In this document: piece after piece, positions 1 to 9,609 of the stretch
Position numbering within the stretch: the first letter of the stretch is position 1
How the letters are laid out: every line of letters starts with the position of its first letter
Assembly (NCBI GenBank): GCA_963977495.1
Contig: CAXBOT010000007.1
Span: 1-64,000 of the forward strand
Length of the DNA: 64,000 nucleotides
From: UBA1672 sp963977495
Lineage (GTDB): Bacteria > Pseudomonadota > Alphaproteobacteria > Micavibrionales > Micavibrionaceae
Reading direction: 5' to 3'
Notes under the pieces: model-generated
Told to the model about the DNA's origin: nothing
The model's database searches: none
The model's input: only the letters and a program-made list of their open reading frames with translations
Translations under genes and position numbers: made by a program

Positions 1-1407
1 CGATCACTGTTAACGTCCTTGATGATGGTCCTGACATTGGTGACAAGTGGAAGGGTGTTTACGAGAGCGAGCTTGAGCATGGCCCGATTGGTTATACGGA
101 GACTTTGCCCTATGACTTTGGTGAAGATGGCGCGGGATCGATTGATCCGACCGGTACGTTCATGGCGACATATACGCCGTCAGGTTCCGGTGAAGCGATT
201 ACTTCGGGCGGCGTTTTGATTAACGTTGTGATGAATGCAGCCGGCGACGGTTACATTGGTACAGCGGGCGGCGTGACAGTGTTTACACTTGATATTGGTA
301 AAGACACTCCTGAATATACTTACACGCAATTTGCACCGATTGATCACCCTGATACGACTAATCCGAATGACCCGATGTGGTTGAAGTTTGGCGTACAAAT
401 CACGGATGCGGACGGTGATACAGATACGTCGATGATTATTGTTGATATCAATGATGACGGCCCGATTGCGGTTGATGATTGTATTGAGTTCAATGTATCT
501 GAAGGCATTTATGACGGTAACGTGATTGATAATGATGATCTGTCTGCGGATAAAGACAATACTGTGACATCTGTGAAGTTCGAAGGCTCTGACATTCCTG
601 TGCCTACGGATGGTTCAGATATTACTGTGAACGGTCATTACGGCGTTCTGACCATCAACAACACAGGCGCGTATAGCTACGACCCTTATGACAGTGCGTT
701 TGACGGAACTTATACATTCTCGAAAGACAACCCTCCGGGCAGTGATGGTGGTGGTGACATTAAGAATGTAACAACCAGCTATAATGCGGGCTCGAATGAG
801 TTCAGCTTTAGCTTGAAGGTTGATGACATCAGTCAAGGCTTTACGCTTGCATTGAATGGCGGGCCGAATCCTAAGGGTCACGAAGGCGAGATGGCGTTGC
901 TATACTTTGATGCCAGCGGACCGGATCCGGTGGTGAGTGTTTATGCTTATAATGGTCAAAACACACAAACAAGCTGGCAGGATGGTTCAAAGGCCGGTGG
1001 CATACAGGCTGCTGATCATATTCTGAACTCGACTGCGAATGCTGATCTGTTCTCGAATATCACTGTGACGGATGATGGTGCGGGTAATAAGATCTTTAGC
1101 TTCACGATGGATGCGACAATGATTCAAAATCATGATCCTGCTTATGGTCCTGATGGCGACTGGACGGGCGTTGCGTTTGGTGATGAGATTGGCTTGTGGC
1201 TTCACCCTGTGAAAGGCTTGAGCACGTCTTATGATGGCGATGGTCATCTGACGCAGTGGTCGGGCGCGCAAGGATATTATGATACGTCGTATCAAGATAC
1301 CGAAGTCACCCACGAAGAATGTGTCACGGATAAGTTCGAATATGTCCTAACAGACGGCGACGGCGACTCCGATACCGCGATACTCAAAATTAAAACTATC
1401 GATGATA
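1..1407 (+). repeat. Direct repeat R1, copy 1 (partial at window edge)
   Basis: Nucleotides 1-1407 recur at 2659-4065 with a constant offset of 2658 nt (886 codons). I could find only two differences, at 1349 and 1382, both synonymous third-position changes. The left edge of this copy is set by the window, so the true repeat may be longer. It encodes one A unit plus one B unit of the adhesin. Confidence 0.9.
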
Positions 1408-4400
1408 ATGATCTTCCGATTATTGCAGATGCAGAAGACTTGCAAGTTGACGAAACAAATCTTGGGCCAGTTGATGATTCAGGTGTTGTGACTGCTGACT
1501 TCGGACATGACGGCCCGGGTACGTTTACACCAAGTGATGCGTCTTCATTCAGTTATACTGGCGCGACGGCAGATGCTCTAACATCTGATGGCGTTCCTGT
1601 TATCGTGACAATCGAAGGCAACAGCTATGTTGGTAAAGCGGGCAGTGAAACAATCTTCACGCTGGATATTAATAGTGATGGTCACTACACATTTAACCTG
1701 ATTGGCACATTGGATCACGCTGATACAACGGATCATAATGATGTGATTGATTTAACATTCGGCGTTAAAGCTACAGACGAAGACGGTGACTTTGTCACAA
1801 CGTCAATCAATGTGGCTGTTCTTGATGATGGTCCTGACATTGGTGACAAGTGGAAGGGCGTTTACGAAAGCGAGCTTGAGCATGGCCCGATTGGCTATAC
1901 CGAGACTTTGCCCTATGACTTTGGTGAAGATGGCGCGGGATCGATTGATCCGACCGGTACGTTCATGGCGACATATACGCCGTCAGGTTCCGGTGAAGCG
2001 ATTACTTCGGGCGGCGTTTTGATTAACGTTGTGATGAATGCAGCCGGCGACGGTTACATTGGTACAGCGGGCGGCGTGACAGTGTTTACACTTGATATTG
2101 GTAAAGACACTCCTGAATATACTTACACGCAATTTGCACCGATTGATCACCCTGATACGACTAATCCGAATGACCCGATGTGGTTGAAGTTTGGCGTACA
2201 AATCACGGATGCGGACGGTGATACAGATACGTCGATGATTATTGTTGATATCAATGATGATGGTCCGTCTGACTTTGTAACAAGCGCGGTCACTGTTGAT
2301 GAAACAGATCTTACACCCGGTCCGGTAAATGACAGCAATGTTGTTACAGCAGACTTTGGCGGCGATGGCGCCGGCGGTTTTGCACCGACAGAGGTTAGCT
2401 CTGTGAGCTTCACAGGCGCGACGGCAGATGCTCTAACATCTGATGGCGTTCCTGTTCTGATTACGATCGAAGGCAACAGCTATGTTGGTAAAGCGGGCAG
2501 TGAAACAATCTTCACGCTGGATATCAATAGTGATGGTCACTATACGTTCAATCTTCTTGGTACATTGGATCATGCCAACACGGCGGATCATAATGACACA
2601 ATCGCTCTGAGCTTTGGTGTGAAGGCGGTTGATGCGGATGGCGACAGCATCAGCGGCGCGATCACTGTTAACGTCCTTGATGATGGTCCTGACATTGGTG
2701 ACAAGTGGAAGGGTGTTTACGAGAGCGAGCTTGAGCATGGCCCGATTGGTTATACGGAGACTTTGCCCTATGACTTTGGTGAAGATGGCGCGGGATCGAT
2801 TGATCCGACCGGTACGTTCATGGCGACATATACGCCGTCAGGTTCCGGTGAAGCGATTACTTCGGGCGGCGTTTTGATTAACGTTGTGATGAATGCAGCC
2901 GGCGACGGTTACATTGGTACAGCGGGCGGCGTGACAGTGTTTACACTTGATATTGGTAAAGACACTCCTGAATATACTTACACGCAATTTGCACCGATTG
3001 ATCACCCTGATACGACTAATCCGAATGACCCGATGTGGTTGAAGTTTGGCGTACAAATCACGGATGCGGACGGTGATACAGATACGTCGATGATTATTGT
3101 TGATATCAATGATGACGGCCCGATTGCGGTTGATGATTGTATTGAGTTCAATGTATCTGAAGGCATTTATGACGGTAACGTGATTGATAATGATGATCTG
3201 TCTGCGGATAAAGACAATACTGTGACATCTGTGAAGTTCGAAGGCTCTGACATTCCTGTGCCTACGGATGGTTCAGATATTACTGTGAACGGTCATTACG
3301 GCGTTCTGACCATCAACAACACAGGCGCGTATAGCTACGACCCTTATGACAGTGCGTTTGACGGAACTTATACATTCTCGAAAGACAACCCTCCGGGCAG
3401 TGATGGTGGTGGTGACATTAAGAATGTAACAACCAGCTATAATGCGGGCTCGAATGAGTTCAGCTTTAGCTTGAAGGTTGATGACATCAGTCAAGGCTTT
3501 ACGCTTGCATTGAATGGCGGGCCGAATCCTAAGGGTCACGAAGGCGAGATGGCGTTGCTATACTTTGATGCCAGCGGACCGGATCCGGTGGTGAGTGTTT
3601 ATGCTTATAATGGTCAAAACACACAAACAAGCTGGCAGGATGGTTCAAAGGCCGGTGGCATACAGGCTGCTGATCATATTCTGAACTCGACTGCGAATGC
3701 TGATCTGTTCTCGAATATCACTGTGACGGATGATGGTGCGGGTAATAAGATCTTTAGCTTCACGATGGATGCGACAATGATTCAAAATCATGATCCTGCT
3801 TATGGTCCTGATGGCGACTGGACGGGCGTTGCGTTTGGTGATGAGATTGGCTTGTGGCTTCACCCTGTGAAAGGCTTGAGCACGTCTTATGATGGCGATG
3901 GTCATCTGACGCAGTGGTCGGGCGCGCAAGGATATTATGATACGTCGTATCAAGATACCGAAGTCACCCACGAAGAATGTGTCACGGATAAGTTCGAATA
4001 TGTCCTGACAGACGGCGACGGCGACTCCGATACCGCGATTCTCAAAATTAAAACTATCGATGATAGCGGTGAGCTTATTGTTGGTCAGAACATCAATGAT
4101 GATGCAGATTCTCTTGTGCCGCATTTGGTGAACGGTGATGAAGGCATTATTGCCGGTACACTGGGTAATGATGTTCTTGTTGGTGACGCTGGCGGATCGT
4201 TTCTTGAAGAGCAGAAGCAAGATTATAACTTTGTGTTTGTTCTCGATGTTTCCGGTTCTATGGGGAGTACGAGTTCGGCCAGTTCGAAAATCTCTTTACT
4301 GAAAGATGCCGTGAACAATCTTCTAACGGATGCAAGCAGTTATGGTGATGGTGATATTAAGGTTCATATCGTACCATTCGCGACCTATGCACAATCAGCG

Positions 4401-5510
4401 GGTACATTCACAATTACGAATGCCGGTGAGTTGACCAATCTTCAAGCCTATCTTGATGGATTGTCAACAGGGGGCACGACAAACTATGAAGCACCGTTGC
4501 AAGATGCAATTTCATGGCTACAAGGCGCTGAGCCTCTTGGTGGGAATGCGATTACAACAACGTATTTCGTATCAGATGGCGAGCCAAACCGTTATATGAA
4601 TGATGATGGTGTGTCGGTGTCAGGAAGCGCCAGCACCGTGATTGGTCAAATCACAGGAAGCGACTCGACCGATGAGGTTGGTATGTTGCACGCCCTGAGT
4701 GATGAAGTGATCGCGGTTGGTATTAGTGTTGGCTCGAACGTTTCAAAACTGAACATCATTGATTCCGATGGTGTGACGCTTGAAATTCATGACCCTGCTG
4801 ATTTGACGGTTGCTCTTGCCGGTACAAGCCCTCTGGACAAGTTGTCAGCGGTGGGCGATGACGTGATGCAAGGCGGTGACGGTCAAGACATTATCTTTGG
4901 TGATGTTCTGTATACAGATGATTTGGCTAGTTTCCACGGTCTGGGCGTAGACGGTGGTGCCGGATGGGAAGTTTTCGAACGTCTTGAAGACGGGCAGAGC
5001 GCGGTTGATTCAGGTTGGTCACGCGATGATACGATCACTTACATACAAGGACATACACAAGAGCTTGCACAGGAATCGCTTAATTCCGAAGGTGTTGGTC
5101 GTGACGGTGGTGATGACATCATCCATGGCGGCGCAGGCGATGATGTGATCTTTGGTCAGGAAGGCAATGACGTGATTGCCGGTGGTCTGGGTAATGACAG
5201 TCTTTATGGCGGTTCGGGTAATGATATTTTCTTATTCGAGGCCATCAATGAAGGCAGAGACGTTATCCATGATTTCGATGTTGGTCACGATTTGCTAGAT
5301 CTTTCGGCATTGCTGGGCGGATATGATGCTTCAGATTTGACGCAGGATATCGCGGACTTCGTGATTGCGACAGATGACGGGACCAATACAACGATTTCTG
5401 TTGATCAGGCAGGCCTTGCAGGCGCGTCGGGATCGGTTGAAATGGTCTTCCTTGAAGGTGTGACAGGCTTTGATTTGGATTTGTCAATTAAGACGGATAC
5501 CGTGGTTTAA
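1..5510 (+). CDS. Giant repeat-rich type I-secreted adhesin (LapA/VCBS/RTX type), 5' end outside window
   Basis: The reading frame is open from the left edge (first complete codon at position 3), so the start is missing; 1835 residues are visible. It is a modular surface adhesin. Residues about 1-152, 607-753 and 886-1038 are near-identical T1SS-143/VCBS-like units ending in TDADGDT...DDGP. Residues about 152-468 and 1039-1355 are a second identical module starting IAVDDCIEF. Residues about 472-605 and 754-885 are a third, related unit. A von Willebrand A domain follows (about 1405-1616) with a MIDAS motif DVSGS at 1415-1419. RTX calcium-binding nonapeptides (GGAGDDVIFGQEGND style) lie near nt 5105-5226, then a C-terminal secretion signal region of the VC_A0849 type. 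The protein is strongly acidic and Cys-poor. The three export genes follow on the same strand, so this is inferred to be their substrate, probably used for attachment or biofilm. Domain names come from pattern recognition, not a search. Confidence 0.92.
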   Translation, partial: ITVNVLDDGPDIGDKWKGVYESELEHGPIGYTETLPYDFGEDGAGSIDPTGTFMATYTPSGSGEAITSGGVLINVVMNAAGDGYIGTAGGVTVFTLDIGKDTPEYTYTQFAPIDHPDTTNPNDPMWLKFGVQITDADGDTDTSMIIVDINDDGPIAVDDCIEFNVSEGIYDGNVIDNDDLSADKDNTVTSVKFEGSDIPVPTDGSDITVNGHYGVLTINNTGAYSYDPYDSAFDGTYTFSKDNPPGSDGGGDIKNVTTSYNAGSNEFSFSLKVDDISQGFTLALNGGPNPKGHEGEMALLYFDASGPDPVVSVYAYNGQNTQTSWQDGSKAGGIQAADHILNSTANADLFSNITVTDDGAGNKIFSFTMDATMIQNHDPAYGPDGDWTGVAFGDEIGLWLHPVKGLSTSYDGDGHLTQWSGAQGYYDTSYQDTEVTHEECVTDKFEYVLTDGDGDSDTAILKIKTIDDNDLPIIADAEDLQVDETNLGPVDDSGVVTADFGHDGPGTFTPSDASSFSYTGATADALTSDGVPVIVTIEGNSYVGKAGSETIFTLDINSDGHYTFNLIGTLDHADTTDHNDVIDLTFGVKATDEDGDFVTTSINVAVLDDGPDIGDKWKGVYESELEHGPIGYTETLPYDFGEDGAGSIDPTGTFMATYTPSGSGEAITSGGVLINVVMNAAGDGYIGTAGGVTVFTLDIGKDTPEYTYTQFAPIDHPDTTNPNDPMWLKFGVQITDADGDTDTSMIIVDINDDGPSDFVTSAVTVDETDLTPGPVNDSNVVTADFGGDGAGGFAPTEVSSVSFTGATADALTSDGVPVLITIEGNSYVGKAGSETIFTLDINSDGHYTFNLLGTLDHANTADHNDTIALSFGVKAVDADGDSISGAITVNVLDDGPDIGDKWKGVYESELEHGPIGYTETLPYDFGEDGAGSIDPTGTFMATYTPSGSGEAITSGGVLINVVMNAAGDGYIGTAGGVTVFTLDIGKDTPEYTYTQFAPIDHPDTTNPNDPMWLKFGVQITDADGDTDTSMIIVDINDDGPIAVDDCIEFNVSEGIYDGNVIDNDDLSADKDNTVTSVKFEGSDIPVPTDGSDITVNGHYGVLTINNTGAYSYDPYDSAFDGTYTFSKDNPPGSDGGGDIKNVTTSYNAGSNEFSFSLKVDDISQGFTLALNGGPNPKGHEGEMALLYFDASGPDPVVSVYAYNGQNTQTSWQDGSKAGGIQAADHILNSTANADLFSNITVTDDGAGNKIFSFTMDATMIQNHDPAYGPDGDWTGVAFGDEIGLWLHPVKGLSTSYDGDGHLTQWSGAQGYYDTSYQDTEVTHEECVTDKFEYVLTDGDGDSDTAILKIKTIDDSGELIVGQNINDDADSLVPHLVNGDEGIIAGTLGNDVLVGDAGGSFLEEQKQDYNFVFVLDVSGSMGSTSSASSKISLLKDAVNNLLTDASSYGDGDIKVHIVPFATYAQSAGTFTITNAGELTNLQAYLDGLSTGGTTNYEAPLQDAISWLQGAEPLGGNAITTTYFVSDGEPNRYMNDDGVSVSGSASTVIGQITGSDSTDEVGMLHALSDEVIAVGISVGSNVSKLNIIDSDGVTLEIHDPADLTVALAGTSPLDKLSAVGDDVMQGGDGQDIIFGDVLYTDDLASFHGLGVDGGAGWEVFERLEDGQSAVDSGWSRDDTITYIQGHTQELAQESLNSEGVGRDGGDDIIHGGAGDDVIFGQEGNDVIAGGLGNDSLYGGSGNDIFLFEAINEGRDVIHDFDVGHDLLDLSALLGGYDASDLTQDIADFVIATDDGTNTTISVDQAGLAGASGSVEMVFLEGVTGFDLDLSIKTDTVV
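1821..2260 (+). repeat. Additional copy of adhesin A unit
   Basis: Matches 18-457 (offset 1803 nt, 601 codons) and 2676-3115. The first about 90 nt carry a few silent differences; the remainder looks identical. The reading frame is preserved, as expected of a repeat that expands and contracts by recombination. Confidence 0.88.
2659..4065 (+). repeat. Direct repeat R1, copy 2
   Basis: Second copy of the 1.4-kb block starting at position 1. The match ends at the shared sequence GATGATA (4059-4065), after which the first copy continues into a C unit and this one into the von Willebrand A region. Confidence 0.9.
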
Positions 5511-5769
5511 TGATGTATTTTTCAATCGGATAATTAATATTTGACAGGCCAGCCCCTTTTGTCGTTAGTGTTTATTTACATGAACGGCGGGGCTGGGCTG
5601 ATCTATATAACGCGTGGCAATGTTGTTGTTCTATAATAATGCTGTTGAATAAAGCCTTGATTTACAGTGTAAAAAAAGGCATAAAGAAAGCGTGTTACTA
5701 TTGGGCTGATCCGCGTTTGAGATTGGTTCTATATTTTAGGATTTTTGAGTAACTTGAGAGGTAATAACT
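5511..5769. other. Intergenic region between adhesin and exporter genes
   Basis: No gene seen. It holds a long-loop inverted repeat (GCCAGCCCC near 5548-5556 against GGGGCTGG at 5588-5595) that lacks a terminal T run, and a dyad TTTACA-G-TGTAAA at 5661-5673 inside a possible promoter. The exporter genes may therefore have their own control as well as readthrough from the adhesin. Confidence 0.4.
5658..5685 (+). promoter_or_regulatory. Possible promoter with operator-like dyad upstream of the exporter operon
   Basis: TTGATT (5658-5663) and CATAAA (5680-5685), 16 nt apart, resemble a weak sigma-70 promoter. The spacer contains a perfect 6+6 dyad TTTACA-G-TGTAAA (5661-5673), a layout expected for a repressor site. 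This rests on consensus resemblance only. Confidence 0.3.
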
Positions 5770-7170
5770 GTGATTTTGAGTAAAAAGATGCGTACTTTAT
5801 GTCTATCGACAGCAGTATCCGCGATATTGGTTCTGGGAGCAGGAACTGCTTCTTCCCAGGAAAATGATGATAAGATTAACACGCTACGCGATGCAGTGGC
5901 CGTCGGGGTTGCAACAAACCCTGAATATGGCATTGTCGCCGCGAGCAGACGCGCAACAGACGAAGAGCTGGAGCAGGGCGAAGCTTTGTTTTTACCTTCT
6001 GTTGATGTGAATGGTGAAATTGGATTTGAACATACCGATGATGTCGGGACACGTTCCGGTACAGGTGATGACACAGAAGATTTGGTGCGTAGAGATGTCG
6101 GTGTTACGCTTACTCAGATGTTGTTTGATGGCTGGGAAACAAGCTATGAAGTGAAACGTCAGAAAGCCCGTGTGATTTCATCGGCGGAGCGCGTGCGCGA
6201 AACAGCGGAACTTGTTGGTTTGAGCATCGTTGAATCCTATCTTGAAGTGTTGCGTCAGCGTCAACTTTTGTTGATTGCACGTGAAAACGTAACAGATCAC
6301 ATCAATATCCTTGAACAAATTCAAGATGGCGTGAAAGCCGGACGTTCAACCAAAGCAGATGGCGAACAAGCGAAAGCACGTTTGGCTGCTGCACGTGCGA
6401 CAGAGTCAAGCACATTGCAGGCATTGCGTACAGCGCAAGCCAGCTATCGCAAAGAAGTTGGCGATGCTGCGGGTGATCTGCAATTACCGGTTATCCCGTT
6501 TGAACTTTTGGCAGAAGATGTTGATCAAGAAGTCTTGAAAACATTGTCAAACAGCCCGACTTTGGACATCTTTACCGCCGATATCGAGGTTGCTTATGCC
6601 GAAGCACAAGGTACGAAATCAACACAATACCCACAATTTGATCTGCGTTTGAATGCCAGAACAGGGAGTGATATTGGTGGTGTTGAAGGTGAAGACACAA
6701 GCGCATCAGCGTTGGTTGTTATGAACTGGAACTTATACCGCGGCGGCGCCGATGTTGCGCGCGCTCGTGAATTTGTTCATCGTCACCAACAGTCAAAAGA
6801 ATCACGTGCAAAAGCAACGCGCGCTGTTGAAAATGATGTACGCCAAACATGGGCGAGCATGGTTTCCTCAGGTGAGAGAGCGGCTCAGTTTGCTGCTCAG
6901 GCTTCTGCAAATACGGAAGTTGTAAAAGCGTATAAAGATCAGTTCAGTATTGATCGTCGTACTCTTTTGGATGTTCTTGATGCGCAAAATGAATTGTTCG
7001 TTTCACGCAGCAATACAGTGAATTCCGAATTTTTGGAAATGTTGGCTGTATACCGTCTACTTGCTCTGAAAGGGGACTTGCTTCCATCATTGGGTCTGGA
7101 GTATCCTCGTGAGAGTGTTATTGCTTCCGATGAAAAGTGGTCTTACAAAGAGCAACAAAAGGCGCGATAA
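5770..7170 (+). CDS. TolC/LapE-family outer membrane efflux protein of the type I exporter
   Basis: A 466-residue outer-membrane channel of the TolC family. It starts at GTG 5770 with GAGAGG about 9 nt upstream; an ATG at 5788 is an alternative. Residues 1-29 look like a signal peptide (basic start, hydrophobic AVSAILVLGAG, cleavage near ASSQ). The body has two similar alpha-helical/beta halves rich in Ala, Gln and Arg, for example LRQRQLLLIARENVTDH and RTLLDVLDAQNELFVSRSN; the latter is the typical C-terminal TolC motif. It lies between the adhesin and the ABC/HlyD pair, 45 nt before the ABC gene, and so should be the outer-membrane component of that exporter. TolC channels can also serve drug pumps, but the neighbours argue for adhesin export. 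Confidence 0.92.
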   Translation: MILSKKMRTLCLSTAVSAILVLGAGTASSQENDDKINTLRDAVAVGVATNPEYGIVAASRRATDEELEQGEALFLPSVDVNGEIGFEHTDDVGTRSGTGDDTEDLVRRDVGVTLTQMLFDGWETSYEVKRQKARVISSAERVRETAELVGLSIVESYLEVLRQRQLLLIARENVTDHINILEQIQDGVKAGRSTKADGEQAKARLAAARATESSTLQALRTAQASYRKEVGDAAGDLQLPVIPFELLAEDVDQEVLKTLSNSPTLDIFTADIEVAYAEAQGTKSTQYPQFDLRLNARTGSDIGGVEGEDTSASALVVMNWNLYRGGADVARAREFVHRHQQSKESRAKATRAVENDVRQTWASMVSSGERAAQFAAQASANTEVVKAYKDQFSIDRRTLLDVLDAQNELFVSRSNTVNSEFLEMLAVYRLLALKGDLLPSLGLEYPRESVIASDEKWSYKEQQKAR

Positions 7171-7215
7171 CCTACTTCTTTAAAACGTTATACAACGGAT
7201 TAGGACTAGGTCTCA

Positions 7216-9609
7216 GTGACAGAAAAAGACAATAAATCTGACGGTGCCCCCAAAGCAGGGGACGCCAAGGTAAATAAGAAGAGCCCTCCAGAGCCGGAGG
7301 GCCTTTCTGTTGTTCACGATAAGAATTCCGCGGGTGACAAACCGCAACAAAAATCCCCCCCTTTACCCGAACAAAGACGCGGACAGCCATCTGATGGCTG
7401 GGCATTGCAGGCCGATCGTATGGCAATTCATAGCCCGTTGGTTGAATGTTTGCGCCTGATGGCCGGACATTACGGGCGTCGCGCAAGCATGACATCCCTG
7501 ACCGCTGGTCTGCCTATTCCCCCGACAGGTATTACGCCGGCATTGTTTATTCGCGCGGCGGAGCGTGCGGATTTGCAGGCGAAGTTGGTCGAGCGCACTT
7601 TGGAAGGCTTGGCGATTGCAGCAAATTTACCGTGTATTTTGTCATTAGAGGGCGATCAAGCCTGTATCGTATGGCAAGTGCGCCACCCCAAGGGGTATGA
7701 GCCAAGCAAAGGCAAAGAAAAAGATATAAAAATTCATCCGAAAACGAAGTTTTTGGTTCAATTCCCCGAAACGTCAGATGAAAAACAAGCCATGACGATG
7801 GAGGAACTCGCCCCCCTCTATACGGGCTATGCGTTCTTTCTTCGTCCGACAGCGCGCAGTGATGAACGCGCAGGACCGGCAGAAATTGATACCGGTCGTG
7901 ATTGGTTCTGGGCGACATTCTGGAAAAACAGAACATTATATGTCGAGGTGGTGATTGCCGCGGTGATGATTAATTTATTTGGCTTGGCGAGCTCTTTATT
8001 CATTATGAATGTATATGATCGCGTCGTGCCGAACAGCGCCTTTTATACACTTTATGCGTTGAGCGTTGGTATCGGGATTGTGTTCATCTTTGATTTTATT
8101 TTACGAAATCTGCGCGCGCATTTTCTGGATCATGCGGGGCGGCGGGCTGATGTTAATATTTCGTCGATGTTATTTGAACAAATAATGGGCATGACAATGA
8201 CTGCAAGACCGCCAAGTGCGGGGGTTTTGGCCAGCAACATGAAGGAATTCGAAACGTTGCGTGACTTTTTTACATCCGCAACATTGGCCGCCTTTATTGA
8301 CCTGCCTTTTATCTTTGTGTTCATCGCCGTTATTGCATTGATTGGCGGGCCACTGGCGTTCGTGCCTTTGGCAGCTATTCCGTTGATTGTCGGTATGGGG
8401 CTTTATCTTCAAAAGCCACTGCGCAAGGTCACGCGGGAATCTATGCATGAAAGTGCGCTGAAAAATGCGTTGTTGTTTGAAACCATTATCGGGTTGGAAA
8501 CAATCAAGGTGCAGGCTGCAGAAGGCCATACACAGCGTAATTGGGAAGAATTGACGGAAAAGGCATCGCGCACATCGGTTAAATCACGACAATTATCGGC
8601 ATTCGCACAAAACTGGGCGGTCTTTATTCAACAGCTTGCCAGTGTTGGTATCGTTTTCGTTGGTGTGTTTTTAATTAGTGACGGTGAACTGACGCAAGGC
8701 TCTTTGATTGCATGTGTGATTTTATCAGGCCGCATTATGGGGCCTTTGGCGCAAATTTCCGGCTTAATGACACGTTTGAACCAATCGCGTGAAGCCTTGG
8801 TGCAATTGGATGATCTGATGAAAAAGCCCGTGGAACGTCCGGCGGATAAGCATTTTATATCATTGTCGCATATTGCAGGGCGTGTTGAGTTTCGTGATGT
8901 CATCTTTGGCTATCCGGGGCAGGAAACGCCGTCTTTGAATAATTTGAGCTTCGTGATTAATCCGGGGGAACGCGTCGGTATTATCGGCGCGGTCGGTTCA
9001 GGTAAAACGACGATTGAGCGTTTGCTTTTGAATTTATATGAACCAACAACGGGCACTGTGCAAATTGATGGGACGGATGTGCGTCAAATTGATCCGGGTG
9101 ATTTACGCCGTAATGTCGGCGCGGTGCAACAAAGCCCGCAGCTTTTCTATGGTTCTGTGCGTGATAACATCACGATGGGGCATGAAATGGCGCCTGATCG
9201 TTCGGTTTTGAAGGCGGCGGAGCTTTCTGGTGTTCTTGAATTTTTGAGAGATTCCTCCGCGGGGCTGGATACGCAAGTGGGCGAACGCGGCGAAGCGTTA
9301 TCTGGCGGTCAACGTCAGGCCGTGGCGATTGCGCGCGCGTTGCTTTATGATCCGCCGATCCTTATTTTAGATGAACCAACGGCGTCGATGGATCCTGCCT
9401 CTGAAAACCGTTTGCGCAAGCGATTGGATGTGTTGTGCAAGGACAGAACAACGATTTTGATTACGCATAAGGGCGCGATGCTGACAATGGTTGATAAATT
9501 GATTTTGCTTGATCGTGGTCGCATTGTGGCTTATGGGCCAAAAGAAGATGTGATCCGCAAGCTTCAGGCGCGTGAATATGGAACAGCAGCGGAGAAAACA
9601 GATGTCTGA
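7216..9609 (+). CDS. Type I secretion ABC transporter, LapB/LssB-like (permease-ATPase)
   Basis: A 797-residue inner-membrane half-transporter that drives adhesin export. The first about 55 residues are a low-complexity Lys/Pro/Glu stretch. A C39-peptidase-like domain follows (about 70-205) of the kind that in LapB/LssB exporters is not used for substrate cleavage. The membrane domain (about 240-510) begins TLYVEVVIAAVMINLFGLAS. The nucleotide-binding domain has Walker A GAVGSGKT (591-598), signature LSGGQ (695-699), Walker B ILILDE (715-720) and the switch His751 in ITHKG. It starts with GTG at 7216. The next gene begins inside its last codons (ATGTCTGA), which implies translational coupling to the membrane-fusion protein. 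The acidic, Cys-poor substrate upstream fits a LapA-type system. Confidence 0.95.
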   Translation: MTEKDNKSDGAPKAGDAKVNKKSPPEPEGLSVVHDKNSAGDKPQQKSPPLPEQRRGQPSDGWALQADRMAIHSPLVECLRLMAGHYGRRASMTSLTAGLPIPPTGITPALFIRAAERADLQAKLVERTLEGLAIAANLPCILSLEGDQACIVWQVRHPKGYEPSKGKEKDIKIHPKTKFLVQFPETSDEKQAMTMEELAPLYTGYAFFLRPTARSDERAGPAEIDTGRDWFWATFWKNRTLYVEVVIAAVMINLFGLASSLFIMNVYDRVVPNSAFYTLYALSVGIGIVFIFDFILRNLRAHFLDHAGRRADVNISSMLFEQIMGMTMTARPPSAGVLASNMKEFETLRDFFTSATLAAFIDLPFIFVFIAVIALIGGPLAFVPLAAIPLIVGMGLYLQKPLRKVTRESMHESALKNALLFETIIGLETIKVQAAEGHTQRNWEELTEKASRTSVKSRQLSAFAQNWAVFIQQLASVGIVFVGVFLISDGELTQGSLIACVILSGRIMGPLAQISGLMTRLNQSREALVQLDDLMKKPVERPADKHFISLSHIAGRVEFRDVIFGYPGQETPSLNNLSFVINPGERVGIIGAVGSGKTTIERLLLNLYEPTTGTVQIDGTDVRQIDPGDLRRNVGAVQQSPQLFYGSVRDNITMGHEMAPDRSVLKAAELSGVLEFLRDSSAGLDTQVGERGEALSGGQRQAVAIARALLYDPPILILDEPTASMDPASENRLRKRLDVLCKDRTTILITHKGAMLTMVDKLILLDRGRIVAYGPKEDVIRKLQAREYGTAAEKTDV

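Noticed and set aside
105..5487. Many antisense and out-of-frame ORFs in the adhesin region
   Set aside because: They repeat with the repeats, have no ribosome sites and encode low-complexity, implausible proteins; they are shadows of the repetitive coding frame.
5548..5595. GCCAGCCCC/GGGGCTGG inverted repeat as adhesin terminator
   Set aside because: The loop exceeds 30 nt and no T run follows.
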